From Mesodorylaimus sp. YZB2_4 (Eukaryota > Nematoda > Enoplea > Dorylaimida > Dorylaimidae), in the NCBI GenBank assembly GCA_030248295.1, contig JASANH010001293.1:1-64000 (forward strand): 64,000 nt of DNA. Reading direction: 5' to 3'. The notes under the pieces are model-generated. The model saw only the letters and a program-made list of their open reading frames with translations, made no database searches and was not told where the DNA came from. Every line of letters starts with the position of its first letter. Position 1 is the stretch's first letter. The position numbers and the translations under genes are program-made. Positions 22,701 through 33,660 of this stretch are shown piece by piece.

Positions 22701-23532
22701 ATCCATCGCACATTCGGGAATCCACGATGGCACCTCCTCGACAATAGTCTGCGAAAACATGGTAGCTATACAGTCTGAATGGTGCTGAATGCGGCACTGC
22801 GAAGACTTTCGAAGAGCCAGGGAAGTCAGTCATAAATCCTTTTGGTATCTTTTATCAACAAACCCAAGGACTGAGCATTATTTTTATCAGTAATACAGTA
22901 CCGTATTGTGGGCATTTGTCTTACTTTAGCAAGCCACCAAAAATTTTTTAGTCCTATAGGTGAGAGAGAACTCATTCACTCAGCTGGATTGTCTGCCAGG
23001 TCCACGGGTTAAACTCGGAACAGTCGTTTCGGCTCAGAAAACTTTTTTGAGTCTACAGGCTCAAAAAATTTTCCAAGTCTGAACGGAAAATCGGAAGTTC
23101 CGTATTCGCTAGACAAGCACCATTACCTGCTCCCGGTCCAAATCCCAGGTGACACTGAACGATGGTTCAAAATGCTTGCTTTCTTGCGTTCCGAGACCCC
23201 GTCGTCGACTACGCATTTTCACGTCGATCGGCTCGGCTCGACCTTGATTTTGAGCACCCAGACCTACTCCTTCTTTGTAACCCATTTTTGCCTAAAACAT
23301 AAAATTCTCGATAGGCCTACTGCTAAACTACAACTGTATGAAACAATGCGCCATTTACCATCATTTGCCAAGCTTTCCCTTTTTTCTCATTCGAATCATC
23401 ACTCGATATCGGCCCCGCTTCTTCGTTGTCACTCGCATCTTCGCTATTTTTCGTTTGTCCAATATTTCGATACCTCTTTTTTGGCGGAACGAAATGCGTA
23501 TCGTCCGTGGCTTGAGACGGCCGTTTATTCAT
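19785..23532 (-). CDS. CMTR1: Cap-specific mRNA (nucleoside-2'-O-)-methyltransferase 1
   Basis: Transfers methyl from S-adenosylmethionine to the 2'-O of the first transcribed nucleotide (cap-1), in the nucleus. About 16 minus-strand exons, including 23532-23359, 23291-23127, 22748-22656, 22547-22475, 22417-22323, 22182-22110, 22054-21737, 21681-21452, 21400-21209, about 21116-20949, 20771-20643, 20576-20461, about 20379-20310, about 20277-20135, about 20057-19950 and about 19898-19785. In order: a charged N-terminus, a G-patch ([18 protein letters not shown]), the RFTS-like lead ([15 protein letters not shown]), the SAM site [17 protein letters not shown], and the catalytic K-D-K-E set (K before YWVPKEG, D in MADG, K in VCKLFDIF, E in SRPANSER). 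The C-terminal guanylyltransferase-like region ends in a degenerate WW block (EWKFCLTRR...[13 protein letters not shown]). All main domains are present and uninterrupted. The start at 23532 (MNKRPSQ) is the first ATG in frame with a good exon. Confidence 0.93.
22055..22109 (-). repeat. Intron of CMTR1, introner-like twin A (55 bp)
   Basis: This intron runs GTAAGC...TTTTAG and separates the codons for LAGD and KYWVPKEG. Its whole length is repeated with few differences as the 5' part of a second intron of the same gene at 22548-22655. The flanking exons of the two introns are unrelated, so the similarity stops at the splice sites. Confidence 0.85.
22548..22655 (-). repeat. Intron of CMTR1, introner-like twin B (108 bp)
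   Basis: Starts at the splice donor with the same block as the intron at 22055-22109 (GTAAGCT, then about 45 bases with about three differences). At the place where twin A ends in TTTTAG, twin B reads TTTTAC and continues another 56 bases to a new acceptor (CTGTTTAG). This fits an originally identical intron whose acceptor was lost and replaced downstream. Confidence 0.85.
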
Positions 23533-23701
23533 TTTATGAAAGCAATTAAACAAGTTTAGCAGGGGTATATTTTAGCAATCGGATTTCTCCAACCGCAAAC
23601 AGTGGCAGTTTGGTAAGTTTAGTGCCACAGATGGAATCGGAATATTTATTTATTTCTGGAACAAATAGACATACGGCCATGGCTACACTTAACGTATTCT
23701 C

Positions 23702-24559
23702 AGGCTCCCGGACTGGCCATGAAACCGGTTCAGTAGGCTGGAAGCAAATGGATTGCTAGCCAACCATGGGCCAGAGTTCTATACACAGAGACAATTTTTT
23801 AGAGCTATCGCATAAAAGTAAATTGGAAATCATTTGTAAGCATGAGATACGTATAGGCGCAAAGCTTTACTCTATTCCATTAATTATCAAAAAAATTTGA
23901 ATTTGGCGCTGTTGTATTGATGAGCAGGCTATATAACTGCGCTGCCTACTGGAAATGGGTATACGCGCACATCCATGAACGGCAGAATACAACCACAACC
24001 TAAGCACATGCATCGTGTCAAAACTGCAGGAAGAGGAAGTCGAACGCAAAATAGTGCTTTCTCCAATACAGTGCAGTACTTTTAAAAAATCATTGCGACT
24101 TTAATCTGTCATAGGCTCGAATAAAACATGAAGGAAAATATAAATAAAAAGAAGAGGGGAACACAAGAGTTGAACTGCGTCTCCTCGCTTCACCGTCTTA
24201 CGCATCAACGCTTGTCCAAGCCGGTCACGTGGAAGGAGGCTGCGCAGATACGTGAATCATTTTCTGTCAAGAGTAAAAAAACGTGAGGACACAGAGCTCT
24301 GTTCGCGGTACAAACGCCCTATTCCATCAACGGCGACTACGAACCTGCGAGGCGCCAAACTCAAATTTTTTTGATCATTCATGGAATAAAGTAAAGCTTA
24401 GTTTTTTATATGTATCTCATGCTTACAAATGATTTCCAATTTACTTTAAGCGATAGTTCCAAAAAAATTGTCACTTGGTATTGAAGTCCGGCCCATGGTT
24501 GGCTAGCAATCCATTGGCTTCCATCCTACTGAACCGGTTTCATCGTAGTCCGGGAGCCT
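23702..24559. mobile_element. Foldback (long-TIR) element
   Basis: Two arms of about 208 bases in inverted orientation, 23702-23909 and 24352-24559, flank about 440 bases of unrelated DNA. Both arms begin with aggctcccgga, share gaaaccggttcagtagg, attgctagccaaccatggg and ggaaatcatttgtaagcatg, and end in ggcgc. Arm identity is roughly 85-90 percent by eye. No transposase frame lies inside, so this is a non-autonomous foldback or MITE-type element. The outer ends may extend a little further; a target duplication was not identified. Confidence 0.75.
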
Positions 24560-26062
24560 CATATGGCTACGTATCTACATAAGGATTGACATGCTGGGCT
24601 TGCCGGGCACGCGGTAAAAGTGAGATTCAGCATAGGAATTTGAAAACACGCAAACTAGAGATATCAAAAAGGTAAACACGCAAAATACTTGGGTATGCCA
24701 CATTCGGATTAGCGATAGTCCATTTCATCTATGCCTGAGTACGATTATCTCAACTTTCCTCGCTGACCGACTTCTCTTGGACCACCACATGGCCACAACG
24801 CTCCATACAATGTCCAACAAGCGTCGCACGCACGAACGGATGGGCGATTAGCCGAATGCCATGACCGACTCATCGTCATTAAAGGCGACAGATCAGTAAA
24901 GGCCAGTTGCAATAAATGTGTTTCAGGTGATATCCATACACACGCTTGGAGTCCTTGATCACGGTGTTAATGACGACTTCAAAATGGCGAGGCTAATAAC
25001 CTGCTCTCCATCTACTCGTACATGGTATACCATGGTCACGTGTGGCATTCAAGCAGTCGAGCAGCAGCTGGAAATAGAAAAGTTCGATTGTGTAAAGCAC
25101 ACTTCACTGGTTGATTCATCGATTTCCAACTGCTACAGTTTTCTATTCGATCCCCGCTCTGATTGATCATCTTAAGGCGACAAGCTTGAGACAGGTGTTC
25201 ACAGAGGTGGCAGACCTCAGTTATCTGAGGTATTAACCAGTCAGACTGGCCTCTGTTATTCATCAGGTGTTTGCAAAGGTAATAGCTTATCAAGGTTGCT
25301 TAAGCATATTCACTTTAAGGTGACTGAGGACAGTACTGTAGCCGATGCAGTGGCAGCAGCGGCGTCACCACGCATATCTATCGCGCCACATTTTCCCGTT
25401 GCGTTCATTGCTGATCAAGTGGAATTTTGTGGAGCAGGTTGACGCGCACCGTAATCCAAAAAGCGGTCGCGCGTGGCTATTTTCCGCCTCTGTAGAAGAG
25501 TGTACCTGCGATGCGTTGTATTCGCCAGCATTACTGGTGCGATTTGGTCTTCGAAGCTCGCTTTTCACGAAGACTTCATAGTTTCGACTTATCGTCAGCC
25601 TGGCATGCAGAACTGCTGTATGTTTCTGAAAGAAGCCATTAGTTGTGTAGAGGTATCGACTAAAATGGACTGGTTCTCGATTTGAATTGATACTAACCTG
25701 TTCTCTAGTCTTGTGCTCGTGAGTGCTTTTTGGTGGTCCTCTGATAATCAGTCGAAAGTCAAACCGCCTTAGTAAACGGCTGCTTCCCTATCTAGTTCCG
25801 GGTCGACCCTCAATCGCGTGGCAGGGCAAGCAGATTACAGTTGGCCTTTAGGGGACAGAGCACTCGACGAAGACATTAAACGCAGCAAGAAACCAAATCG
25901 ATCGAATCCATTTTCAGGAAAGCACTGCTGCGATTTTTGCAGTCTCACCCACAACCCCCCTGCTCCACCCATAACCTTCTTGCTGCTTCTCGCGGCAGAC
26001 ATTTCTTTATGCTCCCGTCTGCTGATATGAATCAGTATCAAAGATAGAGGTCAACACAGATA
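24560..26062. other. Intergenic, mostly unassigned
   Basis: No convincing gene. One short block (24,913-24,990: ataaatgtg...catacacacgc...tccttgatcacg...aatgacgact) recurs at 41,265-41,345 just 3' of the second serpin copy, so it is part of a dispersed repeat. The remaining short open frames lack domain-like composition. Confidence 0.5.
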
Positions 26063-26719
26063 GGGGCCATCCATAAAGGTCGACCGCAGCCTAGGGGGGG
26101 GGGGGGGGGGGGGGAGGGGGTTGGCAAAAAGTGGCTGCGGGAGGGGGAGGGGGAGGGTTAGCGGCCAATGGTCGACCGCAGCAAATTTTTAGACTTTTGA
26201 TGACAAAAACCACCTTTTATCTTCACCAGTAGTGCGCGTTCAAACTTTAAAAACTTTTTGTCTTCTCTTCTCCTTGGTCGTTCATTCTCGATGATGCAAT
26301 TTCGGGTTTATCAGGACTCTTATTCCTAACTGGGATAGCATCTGATCCGAAAGGGAAAAATTGGGAGGCGATGGCTAAGCTGATTAAGGCCTTGATCCGC
26401 CTTGCTGGCCCGCAACCCTGACTGGGAGGCCGAGGTTCTATTCCGACGGAGGACGGCAGTTTAGGAGCTTGTCGTTGGCTTTGGACACCTGGCTCCGGGT
26501 GACACCACGTTACTGTCAAACGGCGGACGCGCCTTCCAAGGGGCAGAGAATTGGGAAACTGTCTTCAAACACCAGTCGAGATGGTTCCTAAGCTAACGAT
26601 AAGCCTAAGCCCCTTCTCACCCAGTATGCCCTCGTGTTGAGGTGCTCGCAGTGAAGACACAGGAGCCTGCCATGAGAGCTGGTTACCTCTAGGGATAGGT
26701 CGGTATCACCTTTTTCCAG

Positions 26720-26775
26720 GATCGAGATCAGGGAAAGCCCGATCGGGATCGAGATCAGGGAAAGCCCGATCGGGA
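26720..26775. repeat. Tandem repeat, 27-base unit, two copies
   Basis: The unit begins gatcgagatcagggaaag and is followed by a partial third start (gatcggg). It lies just inside the left end of the middle nested element and may be its subterminal repeat. Confidence 0.8.
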
Positions 26776-26914
26776 TCGGGATTTTTTGTTTGAGGTCGAA
26801 CAGTTTGCACGCACGAAGGAGATGAGTCTATTTTCCAGACCAAAGCACACTTTAGTCATCCAGGTTTTTTATCAGGTCGAGTTTCAGTCATTATAAATAA
26901 GCTGAAATTGATGA

Positions 26915-27020
26915 GTACCGTATTTCCTCGAAATTCTCCCCGAGGGAGAAATTTTTTCAAATGCGTCCCAGACGGGGGAGAATAACCAGAGGGGGGGGGG
27001 GAGTCGAGGAAATACGGTAC
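26915..27020. mobile_element. Small MITE, 17-base perfect TIRs (innermost nested element)
   Basis: GTACCGTATTTCCTCGA at 26915-26931 is repeated in exact inverted form at 27004-27020. The 72 bases between contain a ctccccgaggggag-like palindrome and a run of G. TACCGTATTT-type ends with TA at the border are common in Tc1/mariner-derived MITEs; the exact family is an inference. Confidence 0.72.
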
Positions 27021-27625
27021 ATTCGCAGTTTCGATACTCGTCCAGCAAGGTCAGCCTAGGCTAAGTAAAATCAGTGTTGCTATCATTGTCGATTTGAGCC
27101 GATGTTGCTGTTGCCTCGTCATCGCTACTGCTTCATGGCAGATATGATGGATCAGAGTGTGCCTGCCATGCTTATGCATATCATAATTATTTGCAGAATC
27201 CCGATGCCTCAATGTCAGGATCAGGATTGGGATCCCAACCTATCCCTCACAGTCGCGCTCATCATCTCATGACTGCTTGCCAGCTAATATGATTGGAAGT
27301 CCCGTAGAGAACTGAGCCGGCGCGGCCGAACCCGCAAAACTTGTACAAAATATGGGGAAAAGTTTGTGGAGGCTTTTACAGAATAGAAATCCGCTCCATA
27401 AATCAAAAACGATTTGTCTTCGAAGGAGATGGTATCTTATGGAGCTCGAGAAAGCATAAGACGAAACATTTCACAAAACTGCGTTTGGAAGGGGTAGGGG
27501 GTCTGGCTGAAGTGGTCGACCATTTTTGAGGGGGGTTCGCGATAAGTGGTCGGCATGCGGTCAGGGGGGGGGGGGGGGGGTCAAAAAATCGAGATTTTGT
27601 GCGGTCGACCTTTATGGATGGCCCC

Positions 27626-30258
27626 ATAGCACAGTGCTTGGAAGCAGATCTGAACTGGTTCGCGTTGGTGCATGGTGGTTGCTTCGTTCCAGCAGCAAAA
27701 ACAGAAATTGGTGTCATGTATGGAATTTTAACGAGACTGCACACATTGGATAAGATCACTGGTAGTTTATCTTCGTTTACTGTTGTAAGGGTGTGCCTAT
27801 ATGTAGGTAGTCTTATCATTGATAATCTTTTGTTAGATCTGCATTTTTGTGTGCGTATTGATAGCGACAAGGACGGGTGTAGGGTCTTCAGTTCAGAGTC
27901 TAAGCTTTCGTAGGGTCTACGAAATCTGGAAACGTCAACTGTTCCGGTAATGGCTCCAGTCCTGGACCATTGGCAAGTCCATCCAGTTGGAGGACTGATG
28001 TCGAGCCGAGTCCCTCGTTGTGGTGACCCGAAGGCTAAGATGACCTCGGTAATAGGAGCCAGATCCGGGTGCCGTCGCCTATTCTACCGACTGGTGGACA
28101 GTGGAAGTCCACAGTATGTGGGCAAGATAGCCATGTAAGGGTGTGGCTATTCGAGTTACAGTAAGACCCGTGGCTGACGTGAACGGCCAAGTTATCTGAT
28201 CAGGTCAGCGCCCTCTTGTTTTTTAACTGGAGACTCACACGGCCTGACCAGAGATGCAGATAATCATTTCCTGCCCGTCCTTTTTTCGCCGCGCTCGGCG
28301 CCGCCTGAGGGTGGTGCCTTGTCTTTTGGTGCCGTGTAGTGCTTGCTGAGGTTTTGGTAGTCAGTCCGATACTTTGTGTTTGTCCTGTGTGGTCATCTAG
28401 AGTAAAAGTCTCACGACTAGTTAGTGAATAGTCTTTTGTTTGGTTATCGTCACCGCCTAGGTCGACACCATAGGCTGCTACACTGTACCATTGGCGTGTG
28501 CCAGATGGATTCCGCATTCAACTAGTGGAGAGGCTCGACTGGCAATGGGCCTTTACACGGAGCCGACAGCTGGGAGCGTCATACGTCAAGGTGATGTTTC
28601 AGCCATTGACTAGTTCGTAAGACTTAGCTGGGTATGTGTCGTGGTGCAGAAGCTCTACTGGTCACCCTCTAGGAATATGGACCCAGTCGTATTACACCAG
28701 GCCACAGGACGACCAGTTGTTCTGATCGACAGATTCGGCAAAAGGCCTTGGGTTGGTGGGCGTCATAATTCTGCAGCACGGTTCCACAGCTGCTTCAGGA
28801 AATAGGCGCAAGCTTGCCGGCAGCAAGTCTGGGACACTGCTTGGAGAAAGGGGAGAATTAGCCTCACAGTTTTACTCGCTCGCATATTTGCAGCGTTATG
28901 CGCAGTTCAAACTCTTTTTAGACCATGGTTATCGAGCAAAATCGAGAAAAACTGATGTTCCCTTACAAGTTCGCAGCTGTTTCAGTAAAGGTTGCCATGC
29001 CAGTGGTGGCTTGTGCGCATGACTCTTTCCTCCTACGCATGGAGAAGAAGAAATCAGGATAGGCATGCTAACGCCTTATCACTACTTGTAAGCCGCTCAC
29101 CGCTTTTATCAATTTCCTTTATTGGTATGATAAAGCCCGTCTTGACTCTCCCAAGGGAAGACACATCAGAGCTGATGATGCTCTCATCGAAAAGTGTTTT
29201 TATATAACCACTCTCCTGGCGCCTCGTAAGAGCTCGAATCCCCCAGTCTGACAGGTGACGCAAGTCTTGTTTGTCTTTCGCCCGATTGAAAATTATTATT
29301 CAAGTTCTGCCGCGTGTGACAAAAAATACTGATATACACACGGGGACGTAATGTATTCCTGTGTGCACTGGTACGGCATGTTTTTTCACAAACTCACACG
29401 AGCGAGATCGAGGTCGAGTGTGCGGCTTGGTTTGCAGGCATCAGTAGAGGACTGGTTTTGAGTTCATGGTCTGAACTGCTCTATGAGCATTTTGGGCTCA
29501 GGTCCGTCAGACTCCCTTTGACGGCCAACACGTGCTGCTGCTCCCCAAATTGAGAGTCTGCAGTGCACGGCCTTGTGGTGTGACAATAAAGCTCAACAAT
29601 TAGAGTCCGTGGACTGCGTTGGATTGTTCCTGTGGCTGAAGCCATCCTCTGGTCATCCGTGGTCTGTCCTAGGGCGAGCCAAGGACTTCAGCTAGTCGAA
29701 GTGTGCACTCGCTCCAGTGATCTCCAAGGTCTCAAGTGTATGCATTTGCTGGAGCAACGCGACAAGAGTGGCAAACGGTGTTGCTCGATGAGCCGGCGTT
29801 GAAACTCCTGCAACTTTCCCAAAAGGTTGTCTTTAGGAGCGATGGCGGGATGGGCGTTATGCGCCAAATTGTTGTTTGCGCATAAAATGAGAAGTTTACA
29901 AGCGAGCTGATTTGCGTATTATCACAAGACCACAACACGGCTCCCCTCTGTCCTCCTGAACAAGGGCCATGTTTCCAAAATCCATGTTTTAATCTTTAAC
30001 AGGTGCCAACACATGTTATGCTCCTAGCAGTACATGACCCACCAGTGCCATCCGAACCTAGACGCAAAGCAGAACACGCACATTCTATGTCTCCAAACAG
30101 GCCTAGCCCTGTTCGCATGGACTTAACAAACTCGTCTCATTTCGATACATAGCATCGTAATAAACCTACAGTCTAAATAAATAGAATCCATAAGCAGAAA
30201 TCACAGTTTCTAAGACTACACCACCGCCCATGGTAACCGCAGCACCCAAACTCGTCAA
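27626..30258. repeat. Repeat-rich intergenic region without a gene
   Basis: No gene is visible. The block 28,690-29,010 (caggaaat.ggcgcaagc...ctcgctcgcatattt.cagcgttat...gatgttccctta) recurs in diverged form at about 34,990-35,270. The block 29,600-29,700 (gtggactgcgttgg...gaagccatcctctggtca...tagggcgagccaagga) recurs at about 63,697-63,780. These are old dispersed repeats, not genes. Confidence 0.6.
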
Positions 30259-30654
30259 TCACAAGGGGTTCTCGCATCGGCCAAACGCGACGAAGACACG
30301 GGTGAAGTGTTCGAAAATGAAGAACAGAAAGGGGCGGTTCAGCTTGAATTGCTGGCCATCGAAACCAGTCGGCCACGGATGATTGTATTGCCCTTTAGGA
30401 TCCTTGACAACAAAGGTCGGAAGCATCTAAAAAAATGTCCAAACAACAAACATCATAGCGAACCAAGGCGAACTGATGAGAGAGGTACCTTGATGGTGGC
30501 AGCCTGTTAGACCTCGGACAAACAGAACTCACCCACGGCCATGCCGGTGAAGAGATTGGTCCATAGATTGGGCGTTGGCCGGATTGAACAGGTTTTGCAA
30601 GCCATTTCCATCATCGGTACTTCCAAGTCGGCTCGCGTGCAAAACTTGAAGCAG

Positions 30655-30830
30655 ATGCAACCCGTGCAGACAGGCGTGGGAGAGAGTGCGCAAAAACTCC
30701 GCCTGGAGGTACGCAAGTCTCGCGACTATACCTGACCTAGAAACATCAACCCGAGGGGTTGACGTCCCAGCCAGGGGAGAGTATCGATTACTCTCTACCA
30801 CTCGCCATGGCCTGCCCGGTAGGGGTTACA
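30655..30830. mobile_element. 176-base MITE inside a serpin exon, with CAG target duplication
   Basis: The paralogous serpin copy reads gttgaagcag|gggaccgtaa across 41,751-41,770. Here the same joint is opened by ATGCAACCCGTGCAG...GGGGTTACA followed by a second cag (30831-30833). The ends are imperfect inverted repeats (TGCAACCC against TGTAACCC). Part of it (30,740-30,810) recurs inverted in the PEPCK intron at 63,610-63,690. Confidence 0.82.
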
Positions 30831-31325
30831 CAGGGGACCGTAATCTGAAAATTCCAAATTTACGTATTTTTGACTCACAACAGTCGGCACTTACCATCAA
30901 TTCCGTCTGTCGATTTGAACGTTGCGGTACTAGCTGTTGCATATACTTGTGCAGAGTGCGGTCGTTCAGTCCTTCCTCCAACAGCACCAACGACTGGTTG
31001 ACATCGGCGCGCTTGCCATCCAATAAGACTTCCTTCGGCAGCAGGAAGTAGACGGACAAGTTGCCTGGGTACAAGTCGAGGCCCATGATCTCGCACCGAT
31101 CGTCCGTGAGGTACTCGACCTTTTGGACCAACTGGATCAAGCGTACCTTGCCCAAACTCTCCTCGCCTTGCGGATTGTCCTTGCTCACAGGAGTTCGCCG
31201 AAACGCCACGCATTCTTCGGACTGTTTCAATGCCTTCACGAAAGGAATCTTTGCTCGACTGGGCCATACTGGGCGACCCTGGGCGCCATTGCTCGACGAG
31301 TGCGTTGAGTCCAATTTCAACTTCT

Positions 31326-33660
31326 GATCATTGTCAAATCAGGGTTGTGATCTCAAAACGCTCTAAACCTCGCCCGCGTGACACTCGTAAAATCTGGCTT
31401 TTGCGAAGGGCAAATTGGGAAATCATCAATGACAGATTGGCTAATTTGGACTGTGTTAATATTGTCGACTCAGCGCCGACCGTCGACGAGGCGTGTTCAA
31501 ATCTGACCAACGAGATAACCTCAGTATTGGCTGCCTTGGTGCCATCAAAGTCTGTCCGGATGGATAAAAGACCACAATCGGATGACTGCTGATGTCCTCA
31601 AATTACTGCGCGCGAAAAACGAAGCGTATCTTCGATGGCGAGAAGAAGGGTCCATTTTGGATTACTACAATTATCTTAGCTTACGACGTCAGTCAAGGAA
31701 AGCTATTAGATTGGCGAAATCAGATTTTATTACTTCCGCTTTTAAATCTGTGACATCGCCTCGTGAGTTCTGGTCAACTTATCATCGATTGAGCCGTGGC
31801 GACCGGGATATCCAGGTTCTTACAGACGTTTTCGACCAACCACTCATTACTGCATCTGCAAAAGCCAACGCCCGTCAGTCATAATTCATTTCGAACCAGA
31901 ACAATGGTGATTACGGATCTTACGTCCCACCTACAAATGTGGAGGGTGGGATCGATCAACAAGACATCTCGCATTTCATGGTCCAAGAAGAGATCAAGCA
32001 ACTACCTAATGGAGGTGCCCCAGGGGACGATGGCATTACGAATAGTATTCTCAAACGAATTGCGCCTTCAGTATCGCCTGCTCTGGCAGCTCTTTTCAAC
32101 AGATCCTTGAATGAAGGGGTGTTTCCATCCTGCTGGAAACTTGCAAAGGTGGTTGCTATTCCCAAACCTGGAGACAGAGGGAATATAGGAAATTATCGAC
32201 CGATTTCTCTCCTATCTGTTTTGTTTAAAGTTATGGAACGACTTGTGGCTGGGTTCTTGCGAAGACATAGTAAAATTTCCCGCCATCAACACGGATTTTC
32301 CCAAGGTCGATCAACTATCAGCGCTTTGATCCGATGTACTCAATCAACTCATGATTGGCTCAGCCAAAAAGAAGTGAGTCATGTGCTTGGCATCTTTCTG
32401 GACATTCGAAAAGCTTTCGATCACCTACCGCATCCAATCTTACTTCGAACGCTCGAACGTCATCATCGGGTACCCCCAAGCTTCTTATTTGGCTGAATTC
32501 TTGTCTAACCGATCGCTGGCAATATGTGTCCGTCGATAACTGTGCTTCGACGAGGGATCGAGTGGTCAGTGGGGTGCCGCAAGGAAGTGTGCTAGGCCCA
32601 ATCTTATTCATTGCTGCCCTCGACCTGATATTCATCGACTTCGAAACGCAATTTCCAAATTTGTCGCTTCTCGGATTCGCTGACGATACATCACTGTTGG
32701 CTCCACTGAAACGGCTCAAAGATGCAGAATCAGTTCTACAGCCTGCAATAGATTTCATCCAGTCGAGATTCCTGTCTGCGGGTCTGCACTTGAATCCTTC
32801 AAAATGTAAAGTGGTCGTATTTCGATATAATCACCGTGCTCTCAGTCATTCGCCAAAGCTTACTATTGACGGCATGGTACGACGTTGCGGAAAAAGTCAA
32901 GTGCTTGGGAGTTACCTTATGAGCGGATATGAAATTCAGCGAGCACGTCTCCGAAATCTCATCTGCATCCCGATCAATGATCAGTGCACTGCACCGAAAA
33001 TTAGGCCGAAACTGTCCACCGCAGGTCTTTAAGGCAGTCTTTGAAGCCTGTATTCGGGTGAAGCTTTACTACGGCTGTCAAATCTACGATCCAATTCTTA
33101 AGGAAGACATAGATAAATTAGAACGTACCCAGGAGTACGCTTTGCGCCTTTTGACCAAAAACTGGACCGCAAACTACACCACGACCCTATCAGAGTGGGG
33201 CTGGAGAACAATGGCCGATCGAAGAAAAATTCTTAAACTGTGTCAACTACACAAATTTTTTTCTGGCAAGCATGATTACGATCAAAGTCGACTCAAACTG
33301 ACGTCAGAATCTGGGCGCAGGGTTAGTTCACGTCTCAATGGCAGCCATCACCTTGAGCTACCCCCAAACCCAACTGGCACAATTACATTCGAACAATCGT
33401 TTGAACACTCATCATTTATTTTATGGAATTCGATTCCACAAAACTTTATATTTTCTGTGGTCGATGAAGAAAAAAGATTAATGTCATATGGCAAGTTCAG
33501 GAAATCTGTACACTCTTTTCTGTTTTAAAAATGATCGACGTTTCACATTTTTTCTTTGACTTTCCATTTATTGTGACACGGTATGCTCATGTGCCCCGCA
33601 TTTTAGTGCGCAACTGCGTTTCGCTGGGGAATAAATCAGATCAGATCAGATCAGATCAGA
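31326..33660 (+). mobile_element. Degenerate non-LTR retrotransposon (LINE), plus strand, with pentanucleotide 3' tail
   Basis: Reverse transcriptase blocks appear in order: GGAPGDDGITNSILKR (31,990-32,050), AKVVAIPKPGD...NYRPISLL (32,150-32,220), QHGFSQGRST, FLDIRKAFDHL (32,400), SGVPQGSVLGPILF (32,570) and FADDTSLLAP (32,680), then a C-terminal part ending near 33,528. The frame changes several times (about 31,590, 32,470 and 32,930) and the 5' end is missing, so the copy is dead. The 3' end is ATAAATCAGATCAGATCAGA..., a short tandem repeat (33,635-33,660) rather than poly(A), as in CR1/L2/Jockey-type LINEs. It lies antisense inside the serpin gene. Confidence 0.85.

Larger units (their letters stand above)
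26691..27247. mobile_element. Candidate TIR element inserted inside the 26063-27625 element
   Basis: Ends match in inverted orientation: AGGGATAGGTCGGTATC at 26691 and the complement of GATCCCAACCTATCCCT ending at 27247 (two mismatches over 17 bases). Just inside the left end lie two copies of a 27-base tandem unit (26720-26775, agatcagggaaagcccgatc). It carries no open frame of note. Boundaries are less certain than those of the outer element. Confidence 0.58.
26063..27625. mobile_element. Non-autonomous TIR DNA transposon (outermost of three nested elements)
   Basis: Perfect 26-base terminal inverted repeats start GGGGCCATCCATAAAGGTCG at 26063 and end with the complement at 27625. Both ends are flanked by ATA (26060-26062 and 27626-27628), a 3-base target duplication. 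Palindromic GGTCGACC motifs recur just inside each end (near 26,170, 27,515 and 27,605), and long G runs lie at about 26,094-26,115 and 27,566-27,580. No transposase is encoded. A 3-base duplication with a GGG-starting TIR suggests PIF/Harbinger relatives, but I cannot assign it firmly. Two further TIR elements lie inside. Confidence 0.82.

Noticed and set aside
26094..27580. Long G runs as G-quadruplex regulatory sites
   Set aside because: They are part of the TIR element and of a length typical of slippage or assembly error; no adjacent gene.
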